From Closterium sp. Naga37s-1 (taxonomy: Eukaryota > Streptophyta > Zygnematophyceae > Desmidiales > Closteriaceae), in the NCBI GenBank assembly GCA_947471745.1, contig CANJKZ010000084.1, positions 3,208,501-3,272,500 on the forward strand: a DNA stretch of 64,000 bases, given 5' to 3'. This document shows, in pieces, positions 46,201 to 55,994 of the stretch. Made by a program: the position numbers and the translations under genes. The notes beneath the pieces are model-generated. The model was not told where the DNA came from, made no database searches, and saw only the letters and a list, made by a program, of their open reading frames with translations. The first letter of the stretch is position 1; each line of letters starts with the position of its first letter.

Positions 46201-49200
46201 GGGCAAACCACTCGCGTAGCTCCTGTGGAGAGAGTGGCTCCCGCCGAGACGAAGCACCCGGAGAACCTCCAGGCTCAGCACCGCCAGACGCCACACAAGC
46301 AGGCCCAGCTCCCTCAGGCTCCGCACCCCCAGGCTCAGCACCTCCAGGCGTAGCACCCCCAGGCTCAGCACCCCCAGGCTCAGCACCCCCAGGCTCAGCA
46401 CCCCCAGTAGTAGCACCCCCAGGCTCAGCACCCCCAGGCTCAGCACCCCCAGTAGTAGCACCCTCAGGCTCAGCACCCCCAGGCGTAGCACCCACACGCT
46501 CAGCACCCCCAGAGTCAGCACCCCCAGGCTCAGCACCCTCAGCAGCACCAGAGTCACCAGTAACCTCGACAGGCTCGACTGCGTCTACCTGGGACACACC
46601 TGAAGGGGCAGGACCCTGAGGGGGGAGGGGGTCTACCGGGGGGGGACCTGGCACAAGGAAGAGCGGTGGCGGGGGGAGGGACGGAGTGCGGTAGGGGAAG
46701 AGGCGGTAGTAGGGGACCGACTCGTCAAACGTGACGTCCTGGGAGGACAGAACACGGCGAGAGGTGGGGTGGTAGAACTGCCACCCTGGCGCGTCAGGGG
46801 GGAAGCCAAGGAAGACGCAAGGAGCAGCACGAGGGGACAGCTTGTCCGCAGACAAGTCGCGGACAAACGCCCGAGATCCCCAGACACGGAACGCAGACGC
46901 ATCGCCAACCTTCCCCGTCCACAGCAAAGCTGGGGAGGTCTCCGGCATGGAGACCCTGGGGTGAAGGTTGATCTGATGCGCCGCGTACCGAACCGCAAAC
47001 GGCCACAGAAAATGGGGGGCAGCCGCATGCATCATGGACGTACGGGCGACGTCCATGACCATGCCAATGCGGCGCTCAGCAATCCCATTTTGCTGTGGAG
47101 AGTCCGGAAGCGTGAAGGTCTGGCGGATGCCTCGTGCACGACAGTAGGCTCGCAGAAGGCCAGAGGAGAACTCTCCACCTCTGTCAGAGTGCAGACGCAG
47201 AACAGGAAAGTCCGAGCCGAAGCTCTGCCTGAGCTGGAGACGAGCTGCGCGGATCCAGTCGATCAACACCTCAGTGACATCACCCTTGCTGCGCAAGGGG
47301 AAGACTGTGGTGTAACGCGAGTAGTCGTCAACCACCAGCAGGAAGTAGCGCTCGTGACCCTGTCCACGGACGCGGGCCGGGCCCCACACGTCCATGTGAA
47401 GCGTCTGCAGCGGGGCCTCTGTCGGAGGAAACTGGGAGGAGTGAGGGGCAGCCCGCTGCCGCCCCTCGACACAAGGGACGCAGGTAGGGCCGGGCCCCGG
47501 AGGAAGGGGAGGGAGGGACCGGGGAAGACCAGAGACAAGGACACGGGAGGCCATGCCTCGGAGACGAAGCAGGGAGGGGTGACCAAGGCGGTGGTGCCAG
47601 AGGAGAGTCTCGTGCGACAGGAGGCGACACGAACAGGGGGCAGACTCAGGACCAGACCTGGACGCTGCAGCAAACACCTGACCCGACGCAGCTACCTGAC
47701 CAGACGCAGTGACTGGAGGAGACGCAGTGGTCAGTGTGTACAGGCTCGACCCCGGCCGACGTGTAAACGTGGCCAGGTGTCGGCCTGTTCGAGCGTCCGT
47801 GCAGTGGGTCACCCGCTAACTCGCAGGAGTGAACTGGTGAACCCCCGCATCCTGTAGGTCAGCACCACTCACCAAGTTCGTAGAGAACGAGGGGAGGTAA
47901 AGACCAGACAGGGTGCCAGAGGGGGCCGCCGGACACGGGAGGACAGTGGAGAAGTGAGCAAGGACAGGACCCCCAGAGGGGTCTGCCAGAGAGACTGCAA
48001 CTGGCCGGCCAAGCGGCGTGAGTGTGGTGCGGTCTCGAAAGAAGGAGCGAGAAGCCCCCGAGTCAAGGGTGAAGGTGTGGGAGGCCGAAGCCGACGCAGT
48101 ACCTGAGAGAGCAGACTCACCAGCACCTGAGGGAGCAGACGCACGAGCACCTAGAGCAGCAGCCTCGCTAGCACCTAGAGCAGCAGCCTCACCAGTACCT
48201 AGAGCAGCAGTCTCAATGCCCGGGTCGGGCGGAAAACACCGGTAACAGTCACCCTCATCACTAATAGTCACAGCATACATGGCAGCAAGAATAGCATCAA
48301 ATTCAAGGTCAAAGACAGCTACACCCGCCCTAGACAGCTCGCCCCAGCGGGGGATCTCAGTGGCCTCAGGGAACTGGTGACACCAAGCGTCCGTCAGGCG
48401 GCCAAAGCAGCGCTGGGTGGAGTGCGCACCCCCACACTGCTCACCCGCGCGGTCGCCGGTGCGTAGGACGTAGGTGCACGGACCAGTACCCCCACCCCGC
48501 TGGCGTGCAGCGTACCACTCACGGAGCTGCTGAGGGGGGGGGGATGTCACGAGTGCGCTGCTGCCGCTGCTGCTGCTGCTGCTGGCGCTGACCACCACCG
48601 GAGCCGACCCTCTGTGCAGCGCCACCCCGACCAGCTCCACCTCCTCCGCCGCCGCCTCCTCCACCGCCGCCACCTCCACCACCTCCGCTCCCACCGCCAC
48701 CGCCGCCGCCGCCTCCGCCTCCACTGCCGCCACCGACACCTCCACCCCCGCCACCACTCCCACCACCACCCCCACCCCCTCCACTGCCGCCACCGCCACC
48801 TCCGCCACCCCCGCCAGCCCCTCCAGCACCCTTGCCCCCCTTGCCCTTGCCGGTGCGGCGTCTCCCGCTCGGGGCAGACGCAGCGCCGACCGACTCGAAA
48901 CCAACGAGGTCGGCCGCAGCAGCAGAGGCAACAGAGGGCAAAAGGGGGGAGGGGGAACACCCCTCAAAGACGGGGGTGCGAGGGTCACCACGAGAGGCTC
49001 CTACAGCGAGTATGCTCTTCTCTGCTGCTAGGAGGGCCTTCTCGAGGAGGTCAACGGTGAGAGTGGTGGGGCAAACTGAGAGGAAGTGGTCCCTGACTAC
49101 GCGAAGGGAGTCAGGGAGCCAAGTGACTATGTAGTAGAGGGTGATGTACATGGGGGGGGGGGGTTCTTGGCGCAGAACTCAGCAGGAAGCGCAGCGCGGT

Positions 49201-51780
49201 AGCAAGTGTCACTAGTGCGGAGGTGCGTAATGAGGTCAGCGACTGTGGGAAAGGCAGCAAGGTCAGGGAAGAGGTACGGTAGCATGAGGCGGCTCAGTGC
49301 AGCAGTGGCAGGGGAGGAGTAGCGCGCAACTACAGCGTCGTACAAGGTGTGAGCACTCTTGTACTGGCTAAAGTGCGCACGCTCAGAGGTAGGCAGGTGG
49401 CGACGCACAGCAAGACGTGCAGCAGCATCGCGTGTGGCCCACTGTGAGCGAACAGTGGCGTCGGCATCAGCAGCAGGGCAGAGGCAGTGCAGTGACAGAG
49501 GCGCTGCTCTTACCGGACAGGGCGGCTCGAGCGGCTCGGCGGGTCGGCAACTCTGCGGCTCGGGCGGCTCGGGCGGCTCGGCGGTACGGCGGCTCGGCAG
49601 CAACTGCGGCTCGGCGACTCGGCGGCTCGGGCGGCTCGGGCGGCTCGGCGGTACGGCGGCTCGGCAGCAACTGCAGCTCGGCGGCTCGGCGACCCGGCGG
49701 CTCGAGCGGCTCAGGTGGCGCGGCGGCTCGGGCGGCTCTGGTGGATCGGGCGGCTCGGCAGTAGCTCGGCGGCGCCGGCGGCTCGGTGGTGACGGCGGGG
49801 CCGCGTGGGGACGGCGGCGGGGCCGGGTGGAGCGGCGGCGGGGCTAGGTGGAGCGGCGTCGGGGCCGGGTGGAGCGGCGTCGGGGCCGGGTGGAGCGGCG
49901 TCGGGGCCAGTAGAGGCGGCGCCGGGGCCGGGAAGCGCAGCTCCGGGCCCGGGAAGGGCAGCTCCGGGGCCGCAGGGGTAGGCGACGGGGCCAGCAGAGG
50001 CGGCGCCGAGGCAGGGAAGGGCGGCGCCGGGGCCGAAGGGGTAGGCGACGGGGCCGCGAGGACGGCTAGGAGGGGGGGGTCGCGAGTGCGGCTTGAAGAG
50101 GCCGCGAGGGCGGCGTGAAAGGGCCGCGAGGCGGCGCGACACGAAGGAGCCGCGAGGGCGGCGGATCGGGGCCGCGAGGGCGGCGCGACGCGGCCGCTAG
50201 GGCGGCGCGACGTGCAGGGGCCGCGAGGGCGACGCGACGGGGCCGCAGGCGCGACGCGACGGGGCCGCTAAGGCGGCGCGACAGGGTCGAGAGAGGGGAG
50301 CGCGACTCGGGCAGTGTAGAGCGCGCTCCGGGCAGGAAAAAAAAAAAGGTGGTGGGCCCTAGTAACAGTTCCCACAGGGGAACCTGCTCGATACCATGAG
50401 AAACTGAACGAGAATGAATTGACTAAGGGAAAGTTGGGTACAAATGTAAACCCTAGAAAACTGTACCCCATATGTGCTACCCCACTATAGCCTACAGTAG
50501 CTATGTCATATAAATCTGACAGAGGGAGACAGCGGGAGAAGGAAGGACAGTCAAGAAGACAGAACGCACAGCAGCTATGATTGAAAGCTAGTACATAGCA
50601 GCACTACCGAGACTTGTTACGCGTGTGAGGAGTTACCTTTTGGTGTGTTTGTCGAATGTCCTGGCTTTCGAAAAGGCCCGGATCATGTTGTTGATAGCGC
50701 CCGCATCGTAAGACACTGCCAAAGGTACCGAACCGCCCTTGCCCATGCGAGTGAACCTGAAATGCACCGACAGAGGCACAGTACAAGTAAGAGCAGGATG
50801 GAAGGCCTCAGGTACTACCAGATGGCGTAAAGCCGGAACTTGACATAGCGCAAAGGCGAATTATTGTCGTGGCCAGCGGAATCGCGGATACATCAATCTC
50901 CGAACTTACTTGACAATCGTGCCACCAACGCCCCGGAGGATGGATACATTCGAGAGCGTGAAGCCGCCAGCCGCCTTTGAATACGCCCTGTCGGTCTTGC
51001 CGTTCCACGAGTACGCCAGCACGTCGTTCGTGTTGCCTGTGAACCGCGACACGTGATTCCCCACGACCACGTCGGACGGAAACATCTTGCCGACGCTGCC
51101 CGTCCAGCCAACGGAAATCCAGCCCGACCCGCTTTTGTCCTCTAGCGCTGCGATGATTCCGTCCTTGGCATCGGTGATGTTCCAGTGGAAGAACAGGCTG
51201 TGATACACGCAGACGGGTGGGGAGTACGGGAGCCGAGAATGAGGGAGGAGCGTGGTGACTCGAGCGCTGCGATGATTCCGTCCTTGGCATCCGTGATGTT
51301 CCAGTGGAAGAATAGGCTGCGGTGGTACACGTAGTTGGGAGTATGGGACGGTGAGGAGGTGCAAATCACGACGAGTCGACCAATAGCGCAGACGCGAGAT
51401 CCGTTGTTGTCACAAAAAATGTGCACGAGCTTCACCGCTGTGCGCGGTCTATAATTATACACATGGAAGGACCTCGAGATGCACAAACGTGAGGTCCTAA
51501 AGGTGGTTACTCATGGGGGAGCGGCTTATACATATAAAAGGACCTCGATATTTCGAAAAAAAAAAAAATGATATCGAGGGTCAGACATTCACCTTTTGGC
51601 GAGCTTGACGGATTTGGCGTAGTCCTTGAGAGTCGACTTCGCGCAGGCAAGGGGCTTGGGGGGCTTAACGGCGGCGGTGCTTGCCGCATCAGGACGGTGT
51701 CGCGCGAATGCGCAGCTCGCCGCGGCGAGGAGCAGAACCGCGAGCGACGCGGCTAGGAAGGAGAATCGCGAGTAGGCCAT
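43223..51780 (-). CDS. secreted DOMON-domain protein, left tandem copy (copia element in intron 3)
   Basis: Four exons on the minus strand: 51593-51780, 50910-51197, 50637-50756, 43223-43259. All junctions are GT-AG and keep phase 2; 633 nt give 210 residues plus TAG. It starts with a signal peptide (MAYSRFSFLAASLAVLLLAA). Exon 2 is a DOMON domain: LFFHWNITDAKDGIIAALE, then SGWISVGW, then GKMFPSDVVVGN, where the Met is a candidate heme ligand, then a conserved Ser/Asn-rich end. Exon 3 has FTRMGKG and NNMIRAFSKA; exon 4 ends GSFSVNLGC. DOMON proteins bind heme or sugar in the cell wall or apoplast. There is no b561 membrane domain, so it resembles AIR12-type stand-alone proteins. Intron 3 is 7.4 kb because copia element 5 inserted there in the same orientation; whether it still splices is unknown. 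Confidence 0.8.
43349..43473 (-). repeat. 3' LTR of copia element 5
   Basis: 125 bp, identical to 50397-50521. Confidence 0.95.
43680..45665 (-). pseudogene. copia element 5 reverse transcriptase and RNase H
   Basis: One frame with a single stop. 44595-45665 covers the Ser/Pro-rich region and RT up to YVDDLVFATAD and the SEL motif. TAG 44595 replaces the Gln of SELQKRHTC. 43680-44546 continues in the same frame with the RT thumb and RNase H (GHADASWADD, SSCEAEIYAG, VDNKAM, TADIFTKALAP), ending TGA. Apart from that codon the enzyme looks intact, in line with identical LTRs. It is shifted against the upstream integrase frame near 45.7-45.87 kb. Confidence 0.88.
45866..47812 (-). CDS. copia element 5 integrase and Gly/Ala-rich linker
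   Basis: Open for 648 residues. It starts in the gag-pre-integrase region (LLWHHRLGHPS, CVPC), then has the integrase core with D (HMDVWGP), D (HSDRGGEF) and E (IAERRIG), then the C-terminal SRAFVRDLSADKL block and RVLSSQDVTFDES. Unlike elements 1 and 2, the frame passes through the Pro-rich joint into the linker. The linker here is GGAEPGGAE-type rather than GAAGAG. It stops at TAG 45866 soon after RPRPYFVPLLQ. Upstream it is in frame with 47816-48991, separated by one TAG in the GGQRV position. Confidence 0.88.
   Translation of the reverse strand: MTHCTDARTGRHLATFTRRPGSSLYTLTTASPPVTASGQVAASGQVFAAASRSGPESAPCSCRLLSHETLLWHHRLGHPSLLRLRGMASRVLVSGLPRSLPPLPPGPGPTCVPCVEGRQRAAPHSSQFPPTEAPLQTLHMDVWGPARVRGQGHERYFLLVVDDYSRYTTVFPLRSKGDVTEVLIDWIRAARLQLRQSFGSDFPVLRLHSDRGGEFSSGLLRAYCRARGIRQTFTLPDSPQQNGIAERRIGMVMDVARTSMMHAAAPHFLWPFAVRYAAHQINLHPRVSMPETSPALLWTGKVGDASAFRVWGSRAFVRDLSADKLSPRAAPCVFLGFPPDAPGWQFYHPTSRRVLSSQDVTFDESVPYYRLFPYRTPSLPPPPLFLVPGPPPVDPLPPQGPAPSGVSQVDAVEPVEVTGDSGAAEGAEPGGADSGGAERVGATPGGAEPEGATTGGAEPGGAEPGGATTGGAEPGGAEPGGAEPGGATPGGAEPGGAEPEGAGPACVASGGAEPGGSPGASSRREPLSPQELREWFARRWRRAAGAGGSSAAEGAGAAGPGGPRTGSTGAAGPAGTTGAGAAEGVDAEATAVGPGGGPAGGATSAAGGTGAGGAAGAGAAAGGTGAVPAVSGVAARPRPYFVPLLQLP
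47816..49603 (-). pseudogene. copia element 5 gag and protease
   Basis: Three overlapping pieces. 49127-49603 holds Gag from about residue 45 (SQWATRDAAARLAVRRHLP) to the FCAKNP region. 48519-49151 continues from MYITLYY through the poly-Gly stretch. 47816-48991 carries the zinc knuckle C-X13-C-X3-H-X4-C and the protease LDSGAS. Both frame changes sit in G-runs of ten or more (about 49152 and 48534). The first 40 or so Gag residues, including the conserved start, are absent; the sequence instead runs into GGCGGCTCG leader repeats. Gag from this copy would not be functional. Confidence 0.85.
49490..50345 (-). repeat. GC-rich leader repeat of element 5
   Basis: Left part GGCGGCTCGGGCGGCTCGG units, right part GGGGCCGGGTGGAGCGGCG and GGGGCCGCGAGGGCG units, ending in an A-run at about 50337-50348. 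Confidence 0.85.
50397..50521 (-). repeat. 5' LTR of copia element 5
   Basis: 125 bp, identical to 43349-43473. The primer site lies on its left. Confidence 0.95.
51141..51378 (-). repeat. 119-bp tandem duplication covering the start of DOMON exon 2
   Basis: GCGCTGCGATGATTCCGTCC occurs at 51145 and 51264. The second copy, in intron 1, repeats the splice acceptor and the first 20 codons of exon 2 (LFFHWNITDAKDG), then diverges. Confidence 0.85.
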
Positions 51781-52177
51781 GATGATGGAAGCGAGATGAG
51801 AGATGGATGCGATAAGGCGATGTTCAAGTTGGAAGGTGTGTGAGAACGGTGGGTGGGAGGTGAGGCGAGGAGAACTGTGGAGTGTCACTTCCAATCCAAG
51901 TGTGGCAGGGCAGGCACTGAACGGGTTGGTTGGGTTTATTTTGTGGGTGTGATTTGAGAGGAGAAAGGCTCAATAACACGCAGGTCAACCCTACGAAGGA
52001 GATGTTGCCGATGCCGATGGGACGGCGGAGATTGCGCCACCTGGCACAAGGACAGTGGGGAAGAGAACCCGAAATCCCCGTCCCCACCAACTGCTGACGC
52101 ATACACCCTCCGTGTCCCTTCTTCCTGGTAGTTTTCCTTCGTATCTCAACTTCCAAGCATTTTCTCATTCTCGGAGA
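51781..52177. promoter_or_regulatory. upstream region of the left DOMON gene
   Basis: About 400 bp between the start codon and the 22-bp repeat array. C/T-rich on the minus strand near the ATG; no TATA box recognised. The few bases before the start (CGCTTCCATCATC then ATG) resemble the right gene (CGCTACCATC then ATG). Confidence 0.4.
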
Positions 52178-52312
52178 ACATGTGGTTGACCCTCCCAAAA
52201 CATGTGGTTGACCCTCCCAAAACATGTGGTTGACCCTCCCAAAACATGTGGTTGACCCTCCCAAAACATGTGGTTGACCCTCCCAAAACATGTGGTTGAC
52301 TTTCCGAAACAT
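52178..52312. repeat. six tandem 22-bp repeats with W-box-like core
   Basis: CATGTGGTTGACCCTCCCAA recurs at 52179, 52201, 52223, 52245, 52267 and 52289; the last unit diverges. Each holds CATGTG and TTGACC. It lies about 400-530 bp upstream of the left DOMON gene and is absent near the right one. Confidence 0.92.
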
Positions 52313-53162
52313 GTTTCTTTCTGGTGCATGTGCTTTGAGAATGTTAACTCGGTGTGTACAGTTCTGTATTTGGACATTCGAACGACGGTCAGCTCTTTGT
52401 TTTCTTCTGTGTGTCAGCGGATGGGGCAGTGGCTGGGCAACCCCGCCAGCTAAAACCTGTCGTGACTCTCGTCACGCGAGCAAGTTCGCCGCCCAGCCTG
52501 AACACCCCCACCCCACCCTCCATTTCCGCGTGGTCTCACAACTCAACCCATGGAAAGCATCAGCATCGCAACGAGAACACCTGCGAAGTGGAATTGTAAC
52601 GCGAAAACACCTGGAGTGACAAGTGTCCCGTGCTGCGAGAAAGATATCGTGTCGTTAACCCACCTGAAAAGTTTCGCGCAAGCAGAAATGCTTCGTCTGC
52701 AAAAGTCGCACCTGTGCGCGAATTTTGCCCGGCCAGACCGGAATCGCCTAGAATCGCCCAGTGTCGTCAGCCAATCGAAACTCGTGCGTCCCCAGAAGCA
52801 ATCCTGCAACACACTTATGCAACTGATGTTCTGCATACGCCTAACTTATTTTTAACACCACGTTACCCCACCATTAGTGGACGCGCTCTTGCTCTGCAAG
52901 CTCTGGTTTATGAGCATGTGGCGTTATCATAAGAATCTGCATTTCTCACAAACACTATTACAAGCATCAACAATCAGCAACAAGGTTGCACCCTTCCCAA
53001 GTGGGTGGTGGTGTGCCATAGTCTGTCGGCAGCAACGCTGGCTGTGTCACTGTCACCCCCTTCGAGCTGATTGTGGATGCTACATTCCTACTATATACTA
53101 GCAGTAGTACCATGATGCTAATCATATTACTGTGGAGCTGCGTGGGATTGCCAATACTTCAC
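52313..53162. other. spacer between the DOMON genes
   Basis: No supported gene. The left portion is upstream of the left gene; the right portion (52980-53162) is the 3' flank of the right gene and resembles that of the left gene. Confidence 0.45.
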
Positions 53163-54206
53163 CTAGCATCCGAAGTTGACAGCGATGCTCCCCCTGATGG
53201 ACAATAACAGCAATAGAAAAGGGGAGGGTTCAATGAGACCATATCAAGAATATGAAAATATGTGCAGCAGCTATGAATCAAAATGTAGTGAGGACCACTT
53301 TGCGAGACTGTTACAGGTGCGAGGAAGTACCTCTGGGTGTGGTAAGCCGTGGTGAAATCCTGGGTGTCCGAGAAGGCCCAGATCATGTTCTTGACGCCCG
53401 CCTTGTAGTTTGCGATAGGCGCCTTAATGCCCTTGCCTTTGCGAGTGAACCTGAAATGGCACCACGCGCGGATTAACAATTAGCACATGGAAACCCGCCG
53501 CTTCTGGTGAAACGAGATCCGAATATGTACCACGTGGCTAATGTTTCTCGCTGAGGCTCAGCGAAACGGAAAAACTTACTTGACAAGCGTGCCAGCGGCA
53601 GAGGTCTCCACAGATGTCGCCGAGAGCGCCACGCTGGCCGCAGTTGTCGTTTGCATCCCGGTCGGGTAGACCTTGCTCGTCATCGTGTAAGCCACCACAT
53701 TGTTCGGCGCGGCTGTCGCGAGATTTCCGACCACCACGTCGGAGGGAACCATTTTGGTAGCTGTCTTCGTCCAGCCAATGGACATCCAGCCCGCCTCGGC
53801 GCCGCTGCCCTTCTTCGCCTCAATCGCAGCGATGATTCCGTCGTTCGTCTTGGTGAGGTTCCAGTGCAGGAGAACCAGGCTGCGGTAGGGAGGGGAGTGG
53901 GAACCGACGGCGAGGGAAAACTGAAGAGACCAGTGAAGCGGAAACACGGAATTTCACTGCTGCGAGCGGTTTTATCTTAAACCGAATGAACAGGGTAATC
54001 TAGATAGGAAAACAGCAGAAGGTCAAGGGCCAATCGCGTACCCATCAGGTGTGAGCTTGACAGACTTGGAGTATGGAGACAGACTCGACTTGGTGCATGC
54101 AGCGGCCTTAAGGGGCAACGCGTCGCGCCGCGAATGCGCAGCTCGCCGTGGCGAGGAGCAGAACCGCGAGCGACGCTGCTAGGAAGGAGAACCGCGACGA
54201 GGCCAT
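53163..54206 (-). pseudogene. secreted DOMON-domain protein, right tandem copy (frameshift in exon 1)
   Basis: Same four-exon plan as the left copy: 54042-54206, 53580-53879, 53331-53450, 53163-53193. Exon 1 starts MASSRFSFLAASLAVLLLAT, a clear signal peptide. Its frame hits TAA at 54108, while the second half of the exon (CTKSSLSPYSKSVKLTPDG) and the donor are in another frame. Exon length 165 instead of 3n+2 shows a 1-nt gain or 2-nt loss. Exons 2-4 are intact and phase-consistent: VLLHWNLTKTNDGIIAAIE, GWMSIGWTKTATKMVPSD, FTRKGKG, NMIWAFSDTQDF, GSIAVNFGC then TAG. Exon 3 is 120 nt in both genes. It could be a pseudogene, or functional if the shift is a sequence error. The role is as for the left copy, an apoplastic heme- or sugar-binding DOMON protein. 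Confidence 0.72.
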
Positions 54207-55100
54207 GATGGTAGCGAGGTCTAGTGGATGGTTGCGATGCGATTGGCGAGGAGAGGATGTTGGTGAGCTGTGGGTGATCGGGAGTGGCGATTGAGAAGTG
54301 GCCGAGTCGAGGTGGAATGAGAAATTGCAAGATCCTCTCTGCCTAAATACCGATTTCTTTGGGTCTAGCCCTGAGTGTTGCAAAGCCGGAAACGCCAGGG
54401 CTAATTTCTCTGGTCCCTCCCAACCTGCTGGTTTGTTTAGGTTGGTAAAGATGGGCCTGACCGAACCAAATTCCCCCAGCCTCTCCTTCCAAACCTGGCG
54501 GTCGAGGAGAGAACGAACCGGAGGGCAAGCGAGCAAGGCGACCGAAACACCAGAACGAACCAAGCGATCGCCCCTGCTTCTTTGGCTCGTCACGTTCACT
54601 CAAAGCTATCGTGGCTGAGGTTGTTGATTTTCCCGATTTTTGTTGAGCGGTAGTTGGTGTTTCGAGCACGTGACCTCTGGAACAACAGATTCAAAGCATA
54701 GGTTCGGTGCGCATACACAAACTTCAGCCAGCTCAGCACATCGCCAGCTTACGGCGGCGAATCAGGAATTTGCGTGTCAGCATTGTCCTCGTGTACGCGT
54801 TTCACTGGTCACCGACGCTGACTCAGGTCCACGAAATTCAACGTGAGGTCAGTCTGCAGAGGTGATAGTATCGTCCCTTTCTTCGTTGTTGTCAGGAACT
54901 GATCGTGTGGTCGTCTATCGATTCCAGCCCAAAGACACATGATCTGCACGCGCAGAACCGTGGTCGGTGGTGGGTGAGAGCTTATCACCACCACATGGCC
55001 GCCATTGCCACCATCACCACCAGCTTTGATCCAGCGCCGACAAGCAGTCCAGTCCTATTTAATTAAAATATTTAGTGTGAAATGGAACACTCTTAAGGAA
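54207..55100. other. upstream region of the right DOMON gene and spacer
   Basis: No supported gene; frames on both strands at 54.3-54.7 kb show no recognisable domain. Confidence 0.4.
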
Positions 55101-55455
55101 TTTCTTTGGCATTCCTTACTGCGTTCTTCAACATCGCGTACAGCAGCAGCAGCCGTTGTTCTCCCGTTGCTGCTAACGAGGCTTCGCCAACTTCGCGCGC
55201 ACTGATTTACCAAACCATGCACTGCTGGCCTGGCCTACGCTTCGGGACTAGCCCGAACCTCGATGCCAGCCTAGCACTAGCTAGCTCGCACGCACCGCGT
55301 TACAATTTGCATGTTTCGCGTATAAGTATTTGCTCATGCCTTCGCTCATGCCTTCGCTCATACTTAGTGCTCATTTGACACCTAGTGCAATATTCGCTAT
55401 CTCGCTCCATTGCACCCGTAACACACGGTATTCAGAGCCACTTTCTTTCGGACTG
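55100..55455 (+). mobile_element. probable LTR end and primer site of a plus-strand LTR element
   Basis: CGGTATTCAGAGCCA at about 55427 resembles the Met-tRNA site TGGTATCAGAGCC and is preceded by ...GTAACACA, a plausible LTR end. A gag-like frame follows 170 bp downstream. The LTR start is not determined. Confidence 0.4.
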
Positions 55456-55609
55456 CGCATCTCCGCACCCAGAGAAATCAACTTATAATTTATTGCACTC
55501 GAAGGGACTCACGCCCCTTAGCACCTAGGAGGCGCTGTCCTCGCATTCTCTTGTAAACATGTGCAGCCACGAATGCGCCTAAAGCTAAGACGAGCCGCCG
55601 CCCTTCGGA

Positions 55610-55990
55610 ATGGCCGAACATCTCGACGTCACGACACTCATGCAGGAGCGTCTGAACGAACTGCTGCATCAGCTGCGCGAAAGCTATGAAGAAATCGCGG
55701 CGCTGACGGCAGAACGTATTTCACAACAATACGACATCGCACGAGCACAACAAGCACAGTCACAGACACAAGGCACATACGGACAAGCAGCACGACAAGT
55801 CGCAACACGGAAGCGTGGCGCAACCCTCGACTGGGCTAGTGATGGCGTCACCCGCAACGACGGAGACCACGACCACGGCACGACACACCCCGGAGCGACA
55901 AATGCGGCCAGAAGCCAACCTCGCGTCACAATTTGCACTGCAGTCGCCGATGCCGCTCAAGCCGCAGCGTCCGCCTTGTTTCGATTCCTG
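55610..55990 (+). pseudogene. Ty3-like gag fragment
   Basis: Starts MAEHLDVTTLMQERL and has a helix LLHQLRESYEEIAALTAER. After a frame change near 55830 it reads SQFALQSPMPLKPQRPP-CFDS, similar in style to Ty3/gypsy gag (proline-rich KPxxPPxFDG). It breaks off at about 55990, where minus-strand copia gag begins. The family is inferred from composition only. Confidence 0.4.
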
Positions 55991-55994
55991 CACC

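Larger units (their letters stand above)
43349..50521 (-). mobile_element. Ty1/copia retrotransposon, element 5
   Basis: 7173 bp, two identical 125-bp LTRs (TGAGAAACTGAACG...TAAATCTGACA) and a perfect target duplication GAGGG (43344-43348 and 50522-50526). PPT is beside the left LTR; primer site TGGTATCGAGCAGGTTCCCC is beside the right one. The Gag start is missing. There are G-run frameshifts at about 48535 and 49155. TAG stops lie at 44595, 45866 and 47816. It lies in intron 3 of the left DOMON gene. Confidence 0.95.

Noticed and set aside
52178..52312. CRISPR-like array
   Set aside because: The 22-bp repeats are directly adjacent with no spacers, and the window is eukaryotic.
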